The notes below the pieces were generated by a model. The model saw nothing but the letters and a program-made list of their open reading frames with translations, was not told the origin of the DNA and ran no database searches. From Burkholderia sp. OK233 (GTDB taxonomy: Bacteria > Pseudomonadota > Gammaproteobacteria > Burkholderiales > Burkholderiaceae), in NCBI RefSeq assembly GCF_900230185.1, contig NZ_OCSR01000001.1:2976001-3040000 (forward strand): a stretch of DNA of 64,000 nucleotides, written 5' to 3'. Position 1 is the stretch's first letter. Each line of letters begins with the position of its first letter. A program made the position numbers and the translations under genes. Positions 18,316 through 26,945 of the stretch are shown piece after piece.

Positions 18316-18399
18316 GATTGGACCGCCCGCAAAGGCCTTTCACGCTGAAGGGGAGGAAGCGAGCGAGTATACTTCGTGCTCTACGCCAGTACGACACCC

Positions 18400-19365
18400 A
18401 TGCCCCCAACTTCGTCTCAAACTGGCCGTCCGGCCTATGACTCCCGGCGCCTCAGGCAGATTTTCGACCGCCGTGCGGCGACCTTCGACACCGTCGCGTT
18501 CCTGCCGCGCGAAATCGCGCAGCGCATGCGCGAGCGCCTCGACTACATCAAGGTCACACCGTCGAGCGTGCTCGACGCCGGTTGCGGCGCAGGCGAAGAC
18601 ATCCCCGCACTGCGCGAACGTTTCCCTGAGGCGCCGGTGTTCGGCACCGACCTGTCGCACGGAATGCTCAGCCGCGCGCTGCGTCACGATTCCGGCGACA
18701 CAAGCTGGCGGCGCTTTCTGCCGGCCACGCTCGGCAAGGCGCTCGGCGTCCGCGGTCCTCGTTTCGCACAGGCCGACTTCTCGGCGCTCCCGTTCGCGGC
18801 CGGCGCCTTCGAATTCATCTGGTCCAATCTCGCTCTCCATTGGCACTCACGGCCTGATCTCGTGTTTCCCGAGTGGCAACGTGCGCTGAAAGTGAGCGGC
18901 CTGCTGATGTTCAGCACGCTCGGCCCCGATTCGCTGAAGGAATTGCGCGGCGCTTACGCCGAGGTCGAGGCCGCGCATGGCGTTGCCTCGCGCAAGCATG
19001 TGATCGACTTTGTTGATATGCATGACCTCGGGGACATGCTGGTCGAGAGCGGTTTCGAGATTCCTGTGATGGACCAGGAAACACTCACTATTACGTATAA
19101 GTCGCCCGGGTCGCTGCTCGCGGATGTGCGCCGCTGGGGCGCCTATCCGTTTGAGCGCGAGGCCACCTCGAATGCCGTCGCGCGTAGGCTGTACAAGGCT
19201 TTGCTGGCGGCGCTCGAGGCCCGCCGGCGCGCCGACGGCACGATCGCGCTGACCTTCGAAGTGATCTACGGCCACGCCTGGAAAGCCGTGCCGCGCACCA
19301 CGGCCGAAGGGCATGGGATCGTGCGGATCGAGGATATCGGACGTGGCTCGTCGCGGAATCGATGA
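18400..19365 (+). CDS. Class I SAM-dependent methyltransferase, BioC-like
   Basis: 321-residue methyltransferase with 'VLDAGCGAGEDIPALRERF' (SAM motif I, ~residues 47-65), 'FGTDLSHGML' and 'FIWSNLALHW'. These resemble malonyl-ACP O-methyltransferase BioC. No biotin genes lie nearby, so the substrate is uncertain. Two starts are possible: ATG 18400 (used here) or GTG 18376, eight codons earlier; neither has an ideal RBS. Confidence 0.78.
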   Translation: MPPTSSQTGRPAYDSRRLRQIFDRRAATFDTVAFLPREIAQRMRERLDYIKVTPSSVLDAGCGAGEDIPALRERFPEAPVFGTDLSHGMLSRALRHDSGDTSWRRFLPATLGKALGVRGPRFAQADFSALPFAAGAFEFIWSNLALHWHSRPDLVFPEWQRALKVSGLLMFSTLGPDSLKELRGAYAEVEAAHGVASRKHVIDFVDMHDLGDMLVESGFEIPVMDQETLTITYKSPGSLLADVRRWGAYPFEREATSNAVARRLYKALLAALEARRRADGTIALTFEVIYGHAWKAVPRTTAEGHGIVRIEDIGRGSSRNR

Positions 19366-19373
19366 GGAATCAA

Positions 19374-19419
19374 TGAAGCGGTAAAGAGGGCATCTGTTAT
19401 GTCTGAAATTACCGCTTCA
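19374..19419 (+). other. Long-loop inverted repeat after the methyltransferase gene
   Basis: TGAAGCGGTAA at 19374-19384 is repeated exactly inverted at 19409-19419, with a 24-base loop. No T-run follows. It may be a terminator-like structure or a binding site. Confidence 0.55.
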
Positions 19420-19493
19420 AAAGACGCGCGAAAGCTGCGTCAAAACGGCGCGGAGGCTTGTCGCACCGGGCTTGTGAGCCGATTGAGGCTTGC

Positions 19494-19522
19494 TTGTGGA
19501 TGCCATGGATCGCGCCTATAAT
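19494..19522 (+). promoter_or_regulatory. Candidate sigma-70 promoter of the cytochrome oxidase cluster
   Basis: TTGTGG at 19494-19499 and consensus TATAAT at 19517-19522 are spaced by 17 bases. The start site near 19529 would give a leader of about 150 nt before the DUF2244 gene. The rest of the 314-bp gap (19366-19679) has no credible gene. Confidence 0.5.
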
Positions 19523-19679
19523 GCGTCAGTTTGTCGCCCGGAGTTCCCACATTTGGGGCGGCAGGCCCGAGGCATAGGGCTGCAACATGAAGTGACGCGG
19601 TGGCAATTAAGTGACTGGATTCTGCGGTCGCGAGCAATGGTCGCAGGCGGTGGTTGGCGAAGGTCGGCGGGAGGCAGCG

Positions 19680-20153
19680 ATGGAAGCATCAGATCTGCTG
19701 GCGGATTCAGAACCAGTTCTCAAAGACTGGACGATGAAGCGCAACTGTTCGATATCGCCGCGGCAGTTCGTATGTTTCTACGTGTCGCTTGCGTTGTTCT
19801 CGTTGGCAATTGCTTTCATGCTGGTTCTGGTCGGCGCCTGGCTGGTGTTGCCGTTCACCGGTATTGAATTGCTGGCGGTGGGCATCGCGTTTGCCATATA
19901 TGCGCGTCATGCTGTCGATTACGAGCGCGTCCGGCTGTTTCAGAACCGGCTTGTGATCGAGCAGGTCAGCGCCGAGCGGCTCACGCAGTTCGAATTCAAT
20001 CCGCGCTGGGTGCGGATTGAACCGGGCGCAACGCCGCGTGACCAGATCAAACTGGTCTCGCGCGGACAGACGATCATGATCGGGCAACATCTCGCGCAGT
20101 ATCGGCGCGCGCAGTTCGCAGGCGAATTGCGTATGTGGCTCACACGTTGTTAG
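19680..20153 (+). CDS. DUF2244 membrane protein
   Basis: 157-residue protein with two predicted transmembrane helices at about 33-55 and 60-75 ('FYVSLALFSLAIAFMLVLV', 'GIELLAVGIAFAIYA'). A cytoplasmic-type C-terminal half follows, typical of DUF2244. The start at 19680 follows GGGAGG at proper spacing. DUF2244 genes commonly precede coxB in proteobacteria, and the position here suggests a role in oxidase assembly or stability, which is inference. Function is otherwise unknown. Confidence 0.82.
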   Translation: MEASDLLADSEPVLKDWTMKRNCSISPRQFVCFYVSLALFSLAIAFMLVLVGAWLVLPFTGIELLAVGIAFAIYARHAVDYERVRLFQNRLVIEQVSAERLTQFEFNPRWVRIEPGATPRDQIKLVSRGQTIMIGQHLAQYRRAQFAGELRMWLTRC

Positions 20154-20255
20154 CGGGTGCAGTTGACGTGTTGAGACGCGCGGCGTTCACGGGGAGCGCG
20201 AGACAGCCTGCCAGCGGGGTCGAGGGTTTGAATGGAAATTTTGGGTAAGGAAGCT

Positions 20256-21860
20256 ATGAAAACAATCAAGCGAGCCCTCATGGGCGTGCTGGCGATGAGC
20301 GGACTGCTTTTCGCCGGTGCGGCCCTGGCAGTGGGCGATGTTCCGGGCGGCCCTGCCGTCAACGAGATCAATCTCCAGCCGCCGGCGACGAAAATCGCTG
20401 AGGAGCTCTACAGCCTCCACACGTTCATGCTGATCCTGTGCACGGTGATCTTCGTCGGCGTGTTCGCAGTGATGTTCTATTCGATGTTTGCGCACCGCAA
20501 ATCGAAAGGCCATAAGGCTTCCCATTTCCACGAAAGCACTACCGTCGAAATCATCTGGACGATCGTGCCGTTCGTCATCGTCGTGCTGATGGCGCTCCCC
20601 GCCACCAAGACCGTCGTCGCGATGAAAGACACCACGAACGCCGACGTCACCATCAAGGTCACGGGCTACCAGTGGAAGTGGGGCTACGACTACGTGAAGG
20701 GCCCGGGTGAGGGCATCAGCTTCCTGTCCACGCTGGCCACGCCGCGTGCGCAAACCGATGGCCGCGAGCCGATTTCCACCACGTACCTGCAGGAAGTCGA
20801 CAATCCGCTCGTCGTCCCGGTCGACAAGAAAATCCGCATCATCACTACCGCGAACGACGTGGTCCACTCCTGGTACGTGCCGGCGTTCGGCGTGAAGCAG
20901 GATGCGATTCCGGGCTTTGTGCGCGACACGTGGTTCAAGGCTGACAAGACCGGCACCTTCCGCGGTTTCTGTACGGAACTGTGCGGCAAGGAACACGCTT
21001 TCATGCCGGTGGTGGTCGAAGTGCTGTCGGCAGACGACTACGCGAAGTGGGTCGATACGCAGAAGAAGAAAATGGCCGCAGGCCAGGACGATCCGAACAA
21101 GACCTACACCACGGCTGAGCTGATGGAGCGTGGCGGCAAGGTGTACGCGGCGAACTGCGCGGTCTGCCACCAGCCGACCGGCAAGGGCGCAGGCGCATTC
21201 CCGGCGCTGGACGGCAGCAAGATCGCCAACGGCCCGATCGCTGAGCATGTGAGCCTGGTGCTGAAGGGCAAGAACGCGATGCCTTCGTGGGCGCCGACGC
21301 TGAACGACGTCGAGATCGCTTCGGTCATCACGTACGAACGCAATTCGTGGGGCAACCACACCGGCGACATTCTCCAACCGAAGCAGATTCTGGACGCCCG
21401 TAACGGCAAGTTGCCGGAAGGCGGCGACCATCTGGCCAGCGCGGGTGCAGCAGCTAGCGGCGCAGAAGCGGCTTCGGGCGCAGCAGGTGCGTCGGGTGCC
21501 GAAGCGGCTGCGGCCGGTTCGGACAGCGCCGCCGCATCGCAGGCGGCACTCCCGGCAAACATCTACTTCGACATCGGCAAGAGCACGCTGCCGGCCGACG
21601 CGAAAGCGGCGGTCGACGCAGCAGCGGCCTACGCGAAAGCGCATCCGGACGCCAAGTTCACGCTGTCGGGCTTCACCGACGCCACCGGCTCTGCCGAAGT
21701 CAACGCGAAGCTCGCAAAGACGCGTGCCGAAGCCGTGCGCGACGCGCTGAAAGCAGCCGGCATTGCCGAAGATCACATCATTTTGAAGAAGCCGGAAACG
21801 ATCACGGGCGGCGGCGACGCGAAAGAAGCCCGGCGTGTCCAGATCAGTCCGGCTGCCTGA
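20256..21860 (+). CDS. coxB: Cytochrome c oxidase subunit II with fused cytochrome c and OmpA-like domains
   Basis: 534 residues, roughly twice a minimal subunit II. It has a signal sequence (~1-25), two transmembrane helices (~55-80 and ~100-120), and a cupredoxin domain with the CuA ligands Cys239, Cys243 and His247 (CTELCGKEH). A class I cytochrome c domain follows with the haem site CAVCH at residues 301-305. After an Ala/Gly/Ser-rich linker (~390-425) comes an OmpA-like peptidoglycan-binding domain (~428-534; 'GFTDATGSAEVNAKLAKTRA'). ATG 20256 is favoured by AAGGAAG upstream. The subunit accepts electrons from cytochrome c. The OmpA module could tether the oxidase to the cell wall. Confidence 0.93.
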   Translation: MKTIKRALMGVLAMSGLLFAGAALAVGDVPGGPAVNEINLQPPATKIAEELYSLHTFMLILCTVIFVGVFAVMFYSMFAHRKSKGHKASHFHESTTVEIIWTIVPFVIVVLMALPATKTVVAMKDTTNADVTIKVTGYQWKWGYDYVKGPGEGISFLSTLATPRAQTDGREPISTTYLQEVDNPLVVPVDKKIRIITTANDVVHSWYVPAFGVKQDAIPGFVRDTWFKADKTGTFRGFCTELCGKEHAFMPVVVEVLSADDYAKWVDTQKKKMAAGQDDPNKTYTTAELMERGGKVYAANCAVCHQPTGKGAGAFPALDGSKIANGPIAEHVSLVLKGKNAMPSWAPTLNDVEIASVITYERNSWGNHTGDILQPKQILDARNGKLPEGGDHLASAGAAASGAEAASGAAGASGAEAAAAGSDSAAASQAALPANIYFDIGKSTLPADAKAAVDAAAAYAKAHPDAKFTLSGFTDATGSAEVNAKLAKTRAEAVRDALKAAGIAEDHIILKKPETITGGGDAKEARRVQISPAA

Positions 21861-21904
21861 CGTGTTCATGGTCAGCACCGCAGTATTCGCATTAGGAGAT
21901 TGTC

Positions 21905-23518
21905 ATGTCTAGCATCGGACACGATGTAACCGCGGGCCACGAGCACGTGCACGGCGACCATGCCCACGAAACGCCGCATGGCTGGCGTCGTTGGCTGTTT
22001 GCAACCAATCACAAGGACATCGGGACGCTGTACCTGATCTTCTCGTTCACCATGTTCCTCTCCGGGGGCGTGATGGCGCTGATGATCCGTGCCGAACTGT
22101 TCGAGCCGGGTCTGCAGATCATGCGTCCCGAGTTCTTCAACCAGTTGACCACCATGCACGGCCTGATCATGGTGTTCGGCGCGATCATGCCGGCCTTCGT
22201 CGGCTTCGCTAACTGGATGGTGCCGCTGCAGATCGGCGCATCGGACATGGCTTTCGCACGGATGAATAACTTCAGTTTCTGGCTGCTGCCGGTGGCTGCG
22301 GTGTTGCTGGTCGGTTCGTTCTTTGCACCGGGCGGCGCGACCGCCGCGGGCTGGACGCTGTACGCACCGTTGTCGACGCAGATGGGCCCGGGCATGGACT
22401 TCGCGATTTTCGCGGTCCACTTGATGGGTGCTTCGTCGATCATGGGCGGGATCAACATCGTCGTGACGATCCTGAACATGCGCGCACCTGGCCTCACGCT
22501 GATGAAGATGCCGATGTTCGTCTGGACGTGGCTGATCACCGCGTACCTGCTGATCGCCGTGATGCCGGTTCTGGCGGGCGCGATCACCATGGTGCTGTTC
22601 GATCGCCACTTCGGCACGTCGTTCTTCAACGCGGCAGGCGGCGGCGACCCGGTGATGTACCAGCATATTTTCTGGTTCTTCGGGCACCCCGAGGTGTACA
22701 TCATGATCTTGCCGGCTTTCGGGATCGTGTCGCAGGTGATCCCGGCGTTCTCGCGCAAGCCGCTGTTCGGCTATAGCTCGATGGTGTACGCAACCTCGTC
22801 GATCGCGATTCTGTCGTTCATGGTCTGGGCGCACCACATGTTCGCAACCGGCATGCCGGTGACGGGCCAGCTGTTCTTCATGTACGCGACGATGCTGATC
22901 GCCGTGCCGACGGGTGTGAAGGTGTTCAACTGGGTGGCGACGATGTGGCGCGGTTCGCTGTCCTTCGAAACGCCTATGCTGTTCGCGGTCGGCTTCCTGC
23001 TGGTGTTCACCTTCGGCGGTCTGTCGGGTCTGATGCTCGCTATGGCGCCGCTCGACATCCAGTATCACGGTACCTATTTCGTGGTGGCCCACTTCCACTA
23101 CGTGCTGGTGGCGGGTTCTCTCTTCGCGCTGTTCTCGGGGTGGTACTACTGGGCGCCGAAGTGGACCGGCTGGATGTACAACGAAACGCGCGGCAAGATC
23201 CACTTCTGGGCGTCGATGTTCTTCTTCAACCTCGCGTTCCTGCCGATGCACTTCGTCGGTCTCGCCGGTATGCCGCGTCGTTACGCTGACTACCCGGCAC
23301 AGTTCACGGACTGGAACCAGGTCATCTCGATCGGCGCCTTCGGCTTCGGTCTGGCACAGGTCTACTTCCTGTTCGCGGTTGCACTGCCGGCCTACCGTGG
23401 CGGCGGTGAACTCGAAAAGGCTGGCGACAAGCCGTGGGACGGCGCAACGGGCCTCGAATGGACTGTGCCGAGCCCGGCTCCGTTCCACACGTTCGAAAAC
23501 CCGCCGACCGTCGAGTAA
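21905..23518 (+). CDS. ctaD: Cytochrome c oxidase subunit I
   Basis: 537-residue catalytic subunit of the aa3-type oxidase, with twelve transmembrane helices, haem a and the haem a3-CuB site. The conserved 'WFFGHPEVYIMILPAFG' carries the His-Tyr CuB ligand pair. 'MHGLIMVFGAIMPAF' and 'HFHYVLVAGSLFALF' hold haem ligands. A His-rich N-terminus (HEHVHGDHAHE) may bind metal. RBS AGGAGAT precedes the ATG. It is 44 bases downstream of coxB. Confidence 0.97.
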   Translation: MSSIGHDVTAGHEHVHGDHAHETPHGWRRWLFATNHKDIGTLYLIFSFTMFLSGGVMALMIRAELFEPGLQIMRPEFFNQLTTMHGLIMVFGAIMPAFVGFANWMVPLQIGASDMAFARMNNFSFWLLPVAAVLLVGSFFAPGGATAAGWTLYAPLSTQMGPGMDFAIFAVHLMGASSIMGGINIVVTILNMRAPGLTLMKMPMFVWTWLITAYLLIAVMPVLAGAITMVLFDRHFGTSFFNAAGGGDPVMYQHIFWFFGHPEVYIMILPAFGIVSQVIPAFSRKPLFGYSSMVYATSSIAILSFMVWAHHMFATGMPVTGQLFFMYATMLIAVPTGVKVFNWVATMWRGSLSFETPMLFAVGFLLVFTFGGLSGLMLAMAPLDIQYHGTYFVVAHFHYVLVAGSLFALFSGWYYWAPKWTGWMYNETRGKIHFWASMFFFNLAFLPMHFVGLAGMPRRYADYPAQFTDWNQVISIGAFGFGLAQVYFLFAVALPAYRGGGELEKAGDKPWDGATGLEWTVPSPAPFHTFENPPTVE

Positions 23519-23635
23519 TCGGCGTTCAGCGAGGTTGCCGGTTCCGGCGGCGCGGTGTCAGTCGCCGACGGAACCGGGCAGCCACGCGAGCAGTGGTGGC
23601 ACCTTGTAGTCACGAAAGTATTCAGAAAGTCGAGC

Positions 23636-23770
23636 ATGACGCGCAATCCTCAAGAAAGACGTACACCCGAGCAGATTCGCGCGGGCAACCGGCGGATAGG
23701 TTTTGTGATGTTTGTCATCGCCGCGGTTTTTTTTGCGAGCGTCATCATCCATCAGAAGTGGTTCACCTGA
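23636..23770 (+). CDS. Cytochrome oxidase small assembly protein
   Basis: 44-residue protein with a basic N-terminus (MTRNPQERRTPEQIRAGNRR) and one transmembrane helix (IGFVMFVIAAVFFASVII). Small proteins of this pattern sit between ctaD and ctaG throughout Burkholderiales and are annotated as oxidase assembly factors. The RBS is weak, with AAAGTCGAG before the ATG. The assignment is from position and pattern; the function is unproven. Confidence 0.75.
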   Translation: MTRNPQERRTPEQIRAGNRRIGFVMFVIAAVFFASVIIHQKWFT

Positions 23771-23812
23771 CGCTGTGGTTCGAGTCTGTGTGCAGGATTG
23801 TTGAGGATTGAG

Positions 23813-24427
23813 ATGTCGACGCAACCGCCGGCTCAGGCCGATCGCTCTTTTAACCGTTCGATGCTGATCAAGCTGTTCGTCGTCGCGTTGATGATGTTCG
23901 GTTTCGGTTTTGCGCTGGTTCCGATGTACCGCGCGATCTGCCAGATCACCGGTATCAACAACCTCGTGCAGCGTGATGCCACGGTGCGTGAGGCGAAGAA
24001 TACGCAGGTCGACATGAGCCGCACGATTTCGATCGAATTCGATGCGAACGCGCGCGGCCCGCTGGGTTTCAAGCCGGAGCAACGTAGTCTCGACGTCCAT
24101 CCGGGCGAAGTGACGACAGTGATGTACGAGGTCAGCAACGAACAGGCGCGCACGATTCAGGCGCAAGCCATTCCGAGCTACGCGCCGAAGCAGGCAACCG
24201 AGTACTTCAAGAAGATCGAGTGTTTTTGCTTTACGCAGCAGACGTTGACTGCGAATCAGACGAAGCGGCTGCCGGTGGTGTTCGTGGTCGACCCGAAGCT
24301 GCCGAAGGATGTGAAAACGATCACGTTGTCGTACACATTCTTTGAGTTGAATACGCCGGCGGCGGCGACGGCCGGGAGCGTAGCACCCACGGCCAACACG
24401 GCGGCAACCACCGCCAATCCCGCCTGA
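23813..24427 (+). CDS. ctaG: Cytochrome c oxidase assembly protein CtaG (CuB chaperone, Cox11 family)
   Basis: 204 residues. One N-terminal transmembrane helix (~20-42) is followed by a periplasmic immunoglobulin-like domain that delivers copper to the CuB site of subunit I. The copper-binding motif 'KIECFCFTQQTL' is present, as are 'YRAICQITG' after the helix and 'LSYTFFELN' at the end of the domain. An Ala/Thr-rich tail (~183-204) is extra. Start at 23813 rather than five codons upstream, by homology. Confidence 0.95.
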   Translation: MSTQPPAQADRSFNRSMLIKLFVVALMMFGFGFALVPMYRAICQITGINNLVQRDATVREAKNTQVDMSRTISIEFDANARGPLGFKPEQRSLDVHPGEVTTVMYEVSNEQARTIQAQAIPSYAPKQATEYFKKIECFCFTQQTLTANQTKRLPVVFVVDPKLPKDVKTITLSYTFFELNTPAAATAGSVAPTANTAATTANPA

Positions 24428-24461
24428 CGGCATTGGCAGCAGGCGAAGGAAGAAGACGTTA

Positions 24462-24671
24462 ATGAGCGATAACCGCGGCAGCCCACGCAAGAGCAGTTTC
24501 GGCCAGTCGATGAAAGCCGTGTTCTGGTCGTTTTTCGGGGTGCGCAAGCGTCGTGATCTGGAAGCGGACGCAACGCAGTTGAACCCGCTGCATGTGCTTG
24601 CAGCAGCGCTGATCAGCGTAGCCATCCTGATCGGGGTGCTGATCCTGATCGTGCACGCCGTAGTGGGTTGA
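24462..24671 (+). CDS. DUF2970 small membrane protein
   Basis: 69-residue protein with a cytoplasmic N-terminus containing 'MKAVFWSFFGVRKRRDLEAD' and one C-terminal transmembrane helix (LHVLAAALISVAILIGVLIL). It matches the DUF2970 pattern, which is restricted mainly to beta- and gammaproteobacteria and often lies between ctaG and ctaE. Role unknown; presumed oxidase-associated by position. Confidence 0.8.
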   Translation: MSDNRGSPRKSSFGQSMKAVFWSFFGVRKRRDLEADATQLNPLHVLAAALISVAILIGVLILIVHAVVG

Positions 24672-24802
24672 GCCGGCAGGCACACTAGTCGTACCGGGCG
24701 AAGCAGAGCCCACGAATTAGAGAGAAGCGGTGCGGTAACGACGCGCCGCCGAAGATACAGCCGGAGATTCCGGAACAACTGGACTGAAGTGGAGAATCAA
24801 GA

Positions 24803-25660
24803 ATGAGCGGTCAAAACGAGAGCCCGTACTATTTCGTACCGCATCCATCGCGGCATCCGATCAGCGCCGCCGCTGCGTTGCTGGTCATGCTCGGATCGCT
24901 TGCGGCCTGGATCAATGACCATGACTGGGCGCCGCTCGGCGTCGTCGTCGGTTTGCTGTGGCTGCTCTATACGTTGTGGCACTGGTTCGGCGACGCGATT
25001 GCAGAATCCGAAGGCGGCATGTACGGCAAGAATGTCGACAAGTCGTACCGCTGGAGCATGAGCTGGTTCATCTTCTCCGAAGTGATGTTCTTCGGCGCTT
25101 TCTTCGGCGCGCTGTTCTATGCACGTGAAATCGCGCTGCATCAGCTCGGCAGCCTGGACTACAAGCTGATCTGGCCGGATTTCTCAGCGGTGTGGCCGAA
25201 CAACGGCCCGGCAGCGCTGGTTTCGACCTTCAAGTCGATGCAGCCGTGGCCGGTGCCGACCATCAACACGGCGCTGCTGCTATCGTCCGGCGCTACGTTG
25301 ACGGTTTCGCACCACGCGCTGCGTGAAGATCATCGCAAGAAGGCGATCATCTGGCTGGCGGCTACGCTGGTGCTTGGCGTCTGCTTCCTTTTCCTGCAAG
25401 GCTTCGAGTATTTCCACGCGTACAACGAACTGAACCTGACGCTGTCCTCGGGTGTGTACGGTTCGACGTTCTTCCTGCTGACGGGCTTCCACGGTTTCCA
25501 CGTGTTCCTCGGCGGTACGATGCTGGCCGTGGTGCTGGTGCGGATGATTCGCGGCCACTTCACGGCGGAGCATCACTTTGCATTCGAAGGCGCCGCCTGG
25601 TACTGGCACTTTGTGGACGTCGTGTGGCTTGGGCTGTACATCGTCGTGTACTGGCTGTAA
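24803..25660 (+). CDS. ctaE: Cytochrome c oxidase subunit III
   Basis: 285-residue integral membrane subunit with seven predicted helices. Conserved stretches include 'WFIFSEVMFFGAFFGALFY' and 'TGFHGFHVFLGGTMLAVV', with 'WYWHFVDVVWLGLYIVVYW' at the C-terminus. It supports proton uptake and stability of the aa3 complex. RBS GGAGAATCAAG precedes the ATG. A terminator follows. Confidence 0.97.
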   Translation: MSGQNESPYYFVPHPSRHPISAAAALLVMLGSLAAWINDHDWAPLGVVVGLLWLLYTLWHWFGDAIAESEGGMYGKNVDKSYRWSMSWFIFSEVMFFGAFFGALFYAREIALHQLGSLDYKLIWPDFSAVWPNNGPAALVSTFKSMQPWPVPTINTALLLSSGATLTVSHHALREDHRKKAIIWLAATLVLGVCFLFLQGFEYFHAYNELNLTLSSGVYGSTFFLLTGFHGFHVFLGGTMLAVVLVRMIRGHFTAEHHFAFEGAAWYWHFVDVVWLGLYIVVYWL

Positions 25661-25761
25661 CGCAGTCTGGCCTGCGCCGACCGGTTTCCGGAACGGTGCG
25701 CAGGCCGTTCGCGCATCGCCATCCAAGGGCGCGGCGCACGAGCAGTACGCAAGTTATGCAG

Positions 25762-25793
25762 CGCCGCCCTCGACCCTGTCAGGGCGGCGTTTT
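25762..25793 (+). terminator. Rho-independent terminator of the coxB-ctaE group
   Basis: Nine-base stem CGCCGCCCT/AGGGCGGCG with ten-base loop, then TTTTG. Confidence 0.85.
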
Positions 25794-25833
25794 GTTTGGT
25801 GGGTTTGATGACGTAAAGCTTTTTCCGCCGAGC

Positions 25834-26043
25834 TCAACGCCCGTAAGGAATGCCGGTCGACTGAATCCAACCCATCCAGTGAGCGAACAGGATGAACAGA
25901 AACAGCGAGATCGACAGACCCACCCGTGTGGCGAGCGACCAGACCATCCGCTTGGTTTTGCCCTTGTCATGCATCATGAAGTAAAGCGCAGACACCATGC
26001 TGGCGATGATCAGGACGAAGGCGATGGGAACGAGAATGTGCAT
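25834..26043 (-). CDS. Twin transmembrane protein (DUF2909)
   Basis: 69-residue protein with two hydrophobic helices ('ILVPIAFVLIIASMVSALYF' and 'LSISLFLFILFAHWMG') separated by a short basic loop (HDKGKTKRM). It fits the DUF2909 family found opposite the SURF1 gene in many beta- and gammaproteobacteria. The frame extends far upstream, but homology and a plausible start place the ATG at 26043. It is transcribed divergently from SURF1. Function unknown. Confidence 0.82.
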   Translation of the reverse strand: MHILVPIAFVLIIASMVSALYFMMHDKGKTKRMVWSLATRVGLSISLFLFILFAHWMGWIQSTGIPYGR

Positions 26044-26157
26044 GGAACCAACTGAAACCAGAAAGCGCAGAGGCAAGACGTTTATTATCGCACCGCGCGT
26101 CGGCCTCTGCCGTACGTTCCAGACGCCGGCGCGGACGGTGATGCCGGAGAGTGTTCG

Positions 26158-26874
26158 ATGAAATTCCGCCTCGTTCCCGCGCTGCTGATTCTGCTGGTGA
26201 TTGCAGTGACGGTGCGGCTCGGTTTCTGGCAACGCGACCGCGCGCATCAGAAGGAAGCACTCGAAGCTCACATTACGCAGTTCGAAGACGCGCCCGCGCA
26301 GCCTGTGAGCGCTACGCCGGTTGAACTCAAGGACATCGAATTCCATCGCGTGAAGGCGCGCGGCAGTTTCGTCGCGGACAAAGTCGTCTATCTGGATAAT
26401 CGCCCGTATAACGATCAGCCGGGCTTTTACGTCGTGATGCCTTTTAAACTGGCCGACGGCGGGTATGTCCTGGTCAATCGCGGCTGGCTGCCGCGCAACA
26501 TGAACAATCGCGAGACCATCGCGCCGTACGCCACGCCGCAAGGCGAGATCGAAATCGAAGGCAATGCGCGTGCCGATGCCTCGCGTGCATTCGAGTTGGG
26601 GCAGGGCGGATCGGCTGCGCATCAGAAGATCCGCCAGAATCTGGATACGGCGGCCTACGCCGCGGAAACCGGGCTGCCGTTGCAATCGTTCGTGATCCAG
26701 CAATTGAGCGACGACGGCGACAAGCTGGTGCGCGACTGGCCGGCGCCAACCACCGGCGTCGAAACCAACTACGGCTACATGTTCCAGTGGTGGGGCATGG
26801 CGGCCGCGGCCCTGGTATTCGGCTTGTACGCCGCGCGCCGCGCCGCGAAGAAAGAGCACGCCCCGGGCGTGTAA
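26158..26874 (+). CDS. SURF1 family cytochrome oxidase biogenesis protein
   Basis: 238 residues with one transmembrane helix at each end (~4-20 and ~210-230) and a periplasmic middle domain, the classic SURF1/Shy1 layout. Recognisable motifs are 'VRLGFWQRDRAHQKE', 'YLDNRPYNDQPGFYVV' and 'VNRGWLPRN', with 'NYGYMFQWWGMAAAALV' at the C-terminal helix. SURF1 assists haem a insertion into subunit I, which fits its place between ctaE and ctaA/ctaB. Confidence 0.93.
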   Translation: MKFRLVPALLILLVIAVTVRLGFWQRDRAHQKEALEAHITQFEDAPAQPVSATPVELKDIEFHRVKARGSFVADKVVYLDNRPYNDQPGFYVVMPFKLADGGYVLVNRGWLPRNMNNRETIAPYATPQGEIEIEGNARADASRAFELGQGGSAAHQKIRQNLDTAAYAAETGLPLQSFVIQQLSDDGDKLVRDWPAPTTGVETNYGYMFQWWGMAAAALVFGLYAARRAAKKEHAPGV

Positions 26875-26945
26875 CGCATCGCCTGTGGTTTCGCGCCCCG
26901 AGAGAAGGGGCTCGAAGCCGCGCAATCATTGAAAGAGGTCCTGTA

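Noticed and set aside
18400..19365. Assignment of the methyltransferase as true BioC of biotin synthesis
   Set aside because: The SAM-binding motifs fit many class I enzymes and no biotin genes are adjacent, so only 'BioC-like' is claimed.
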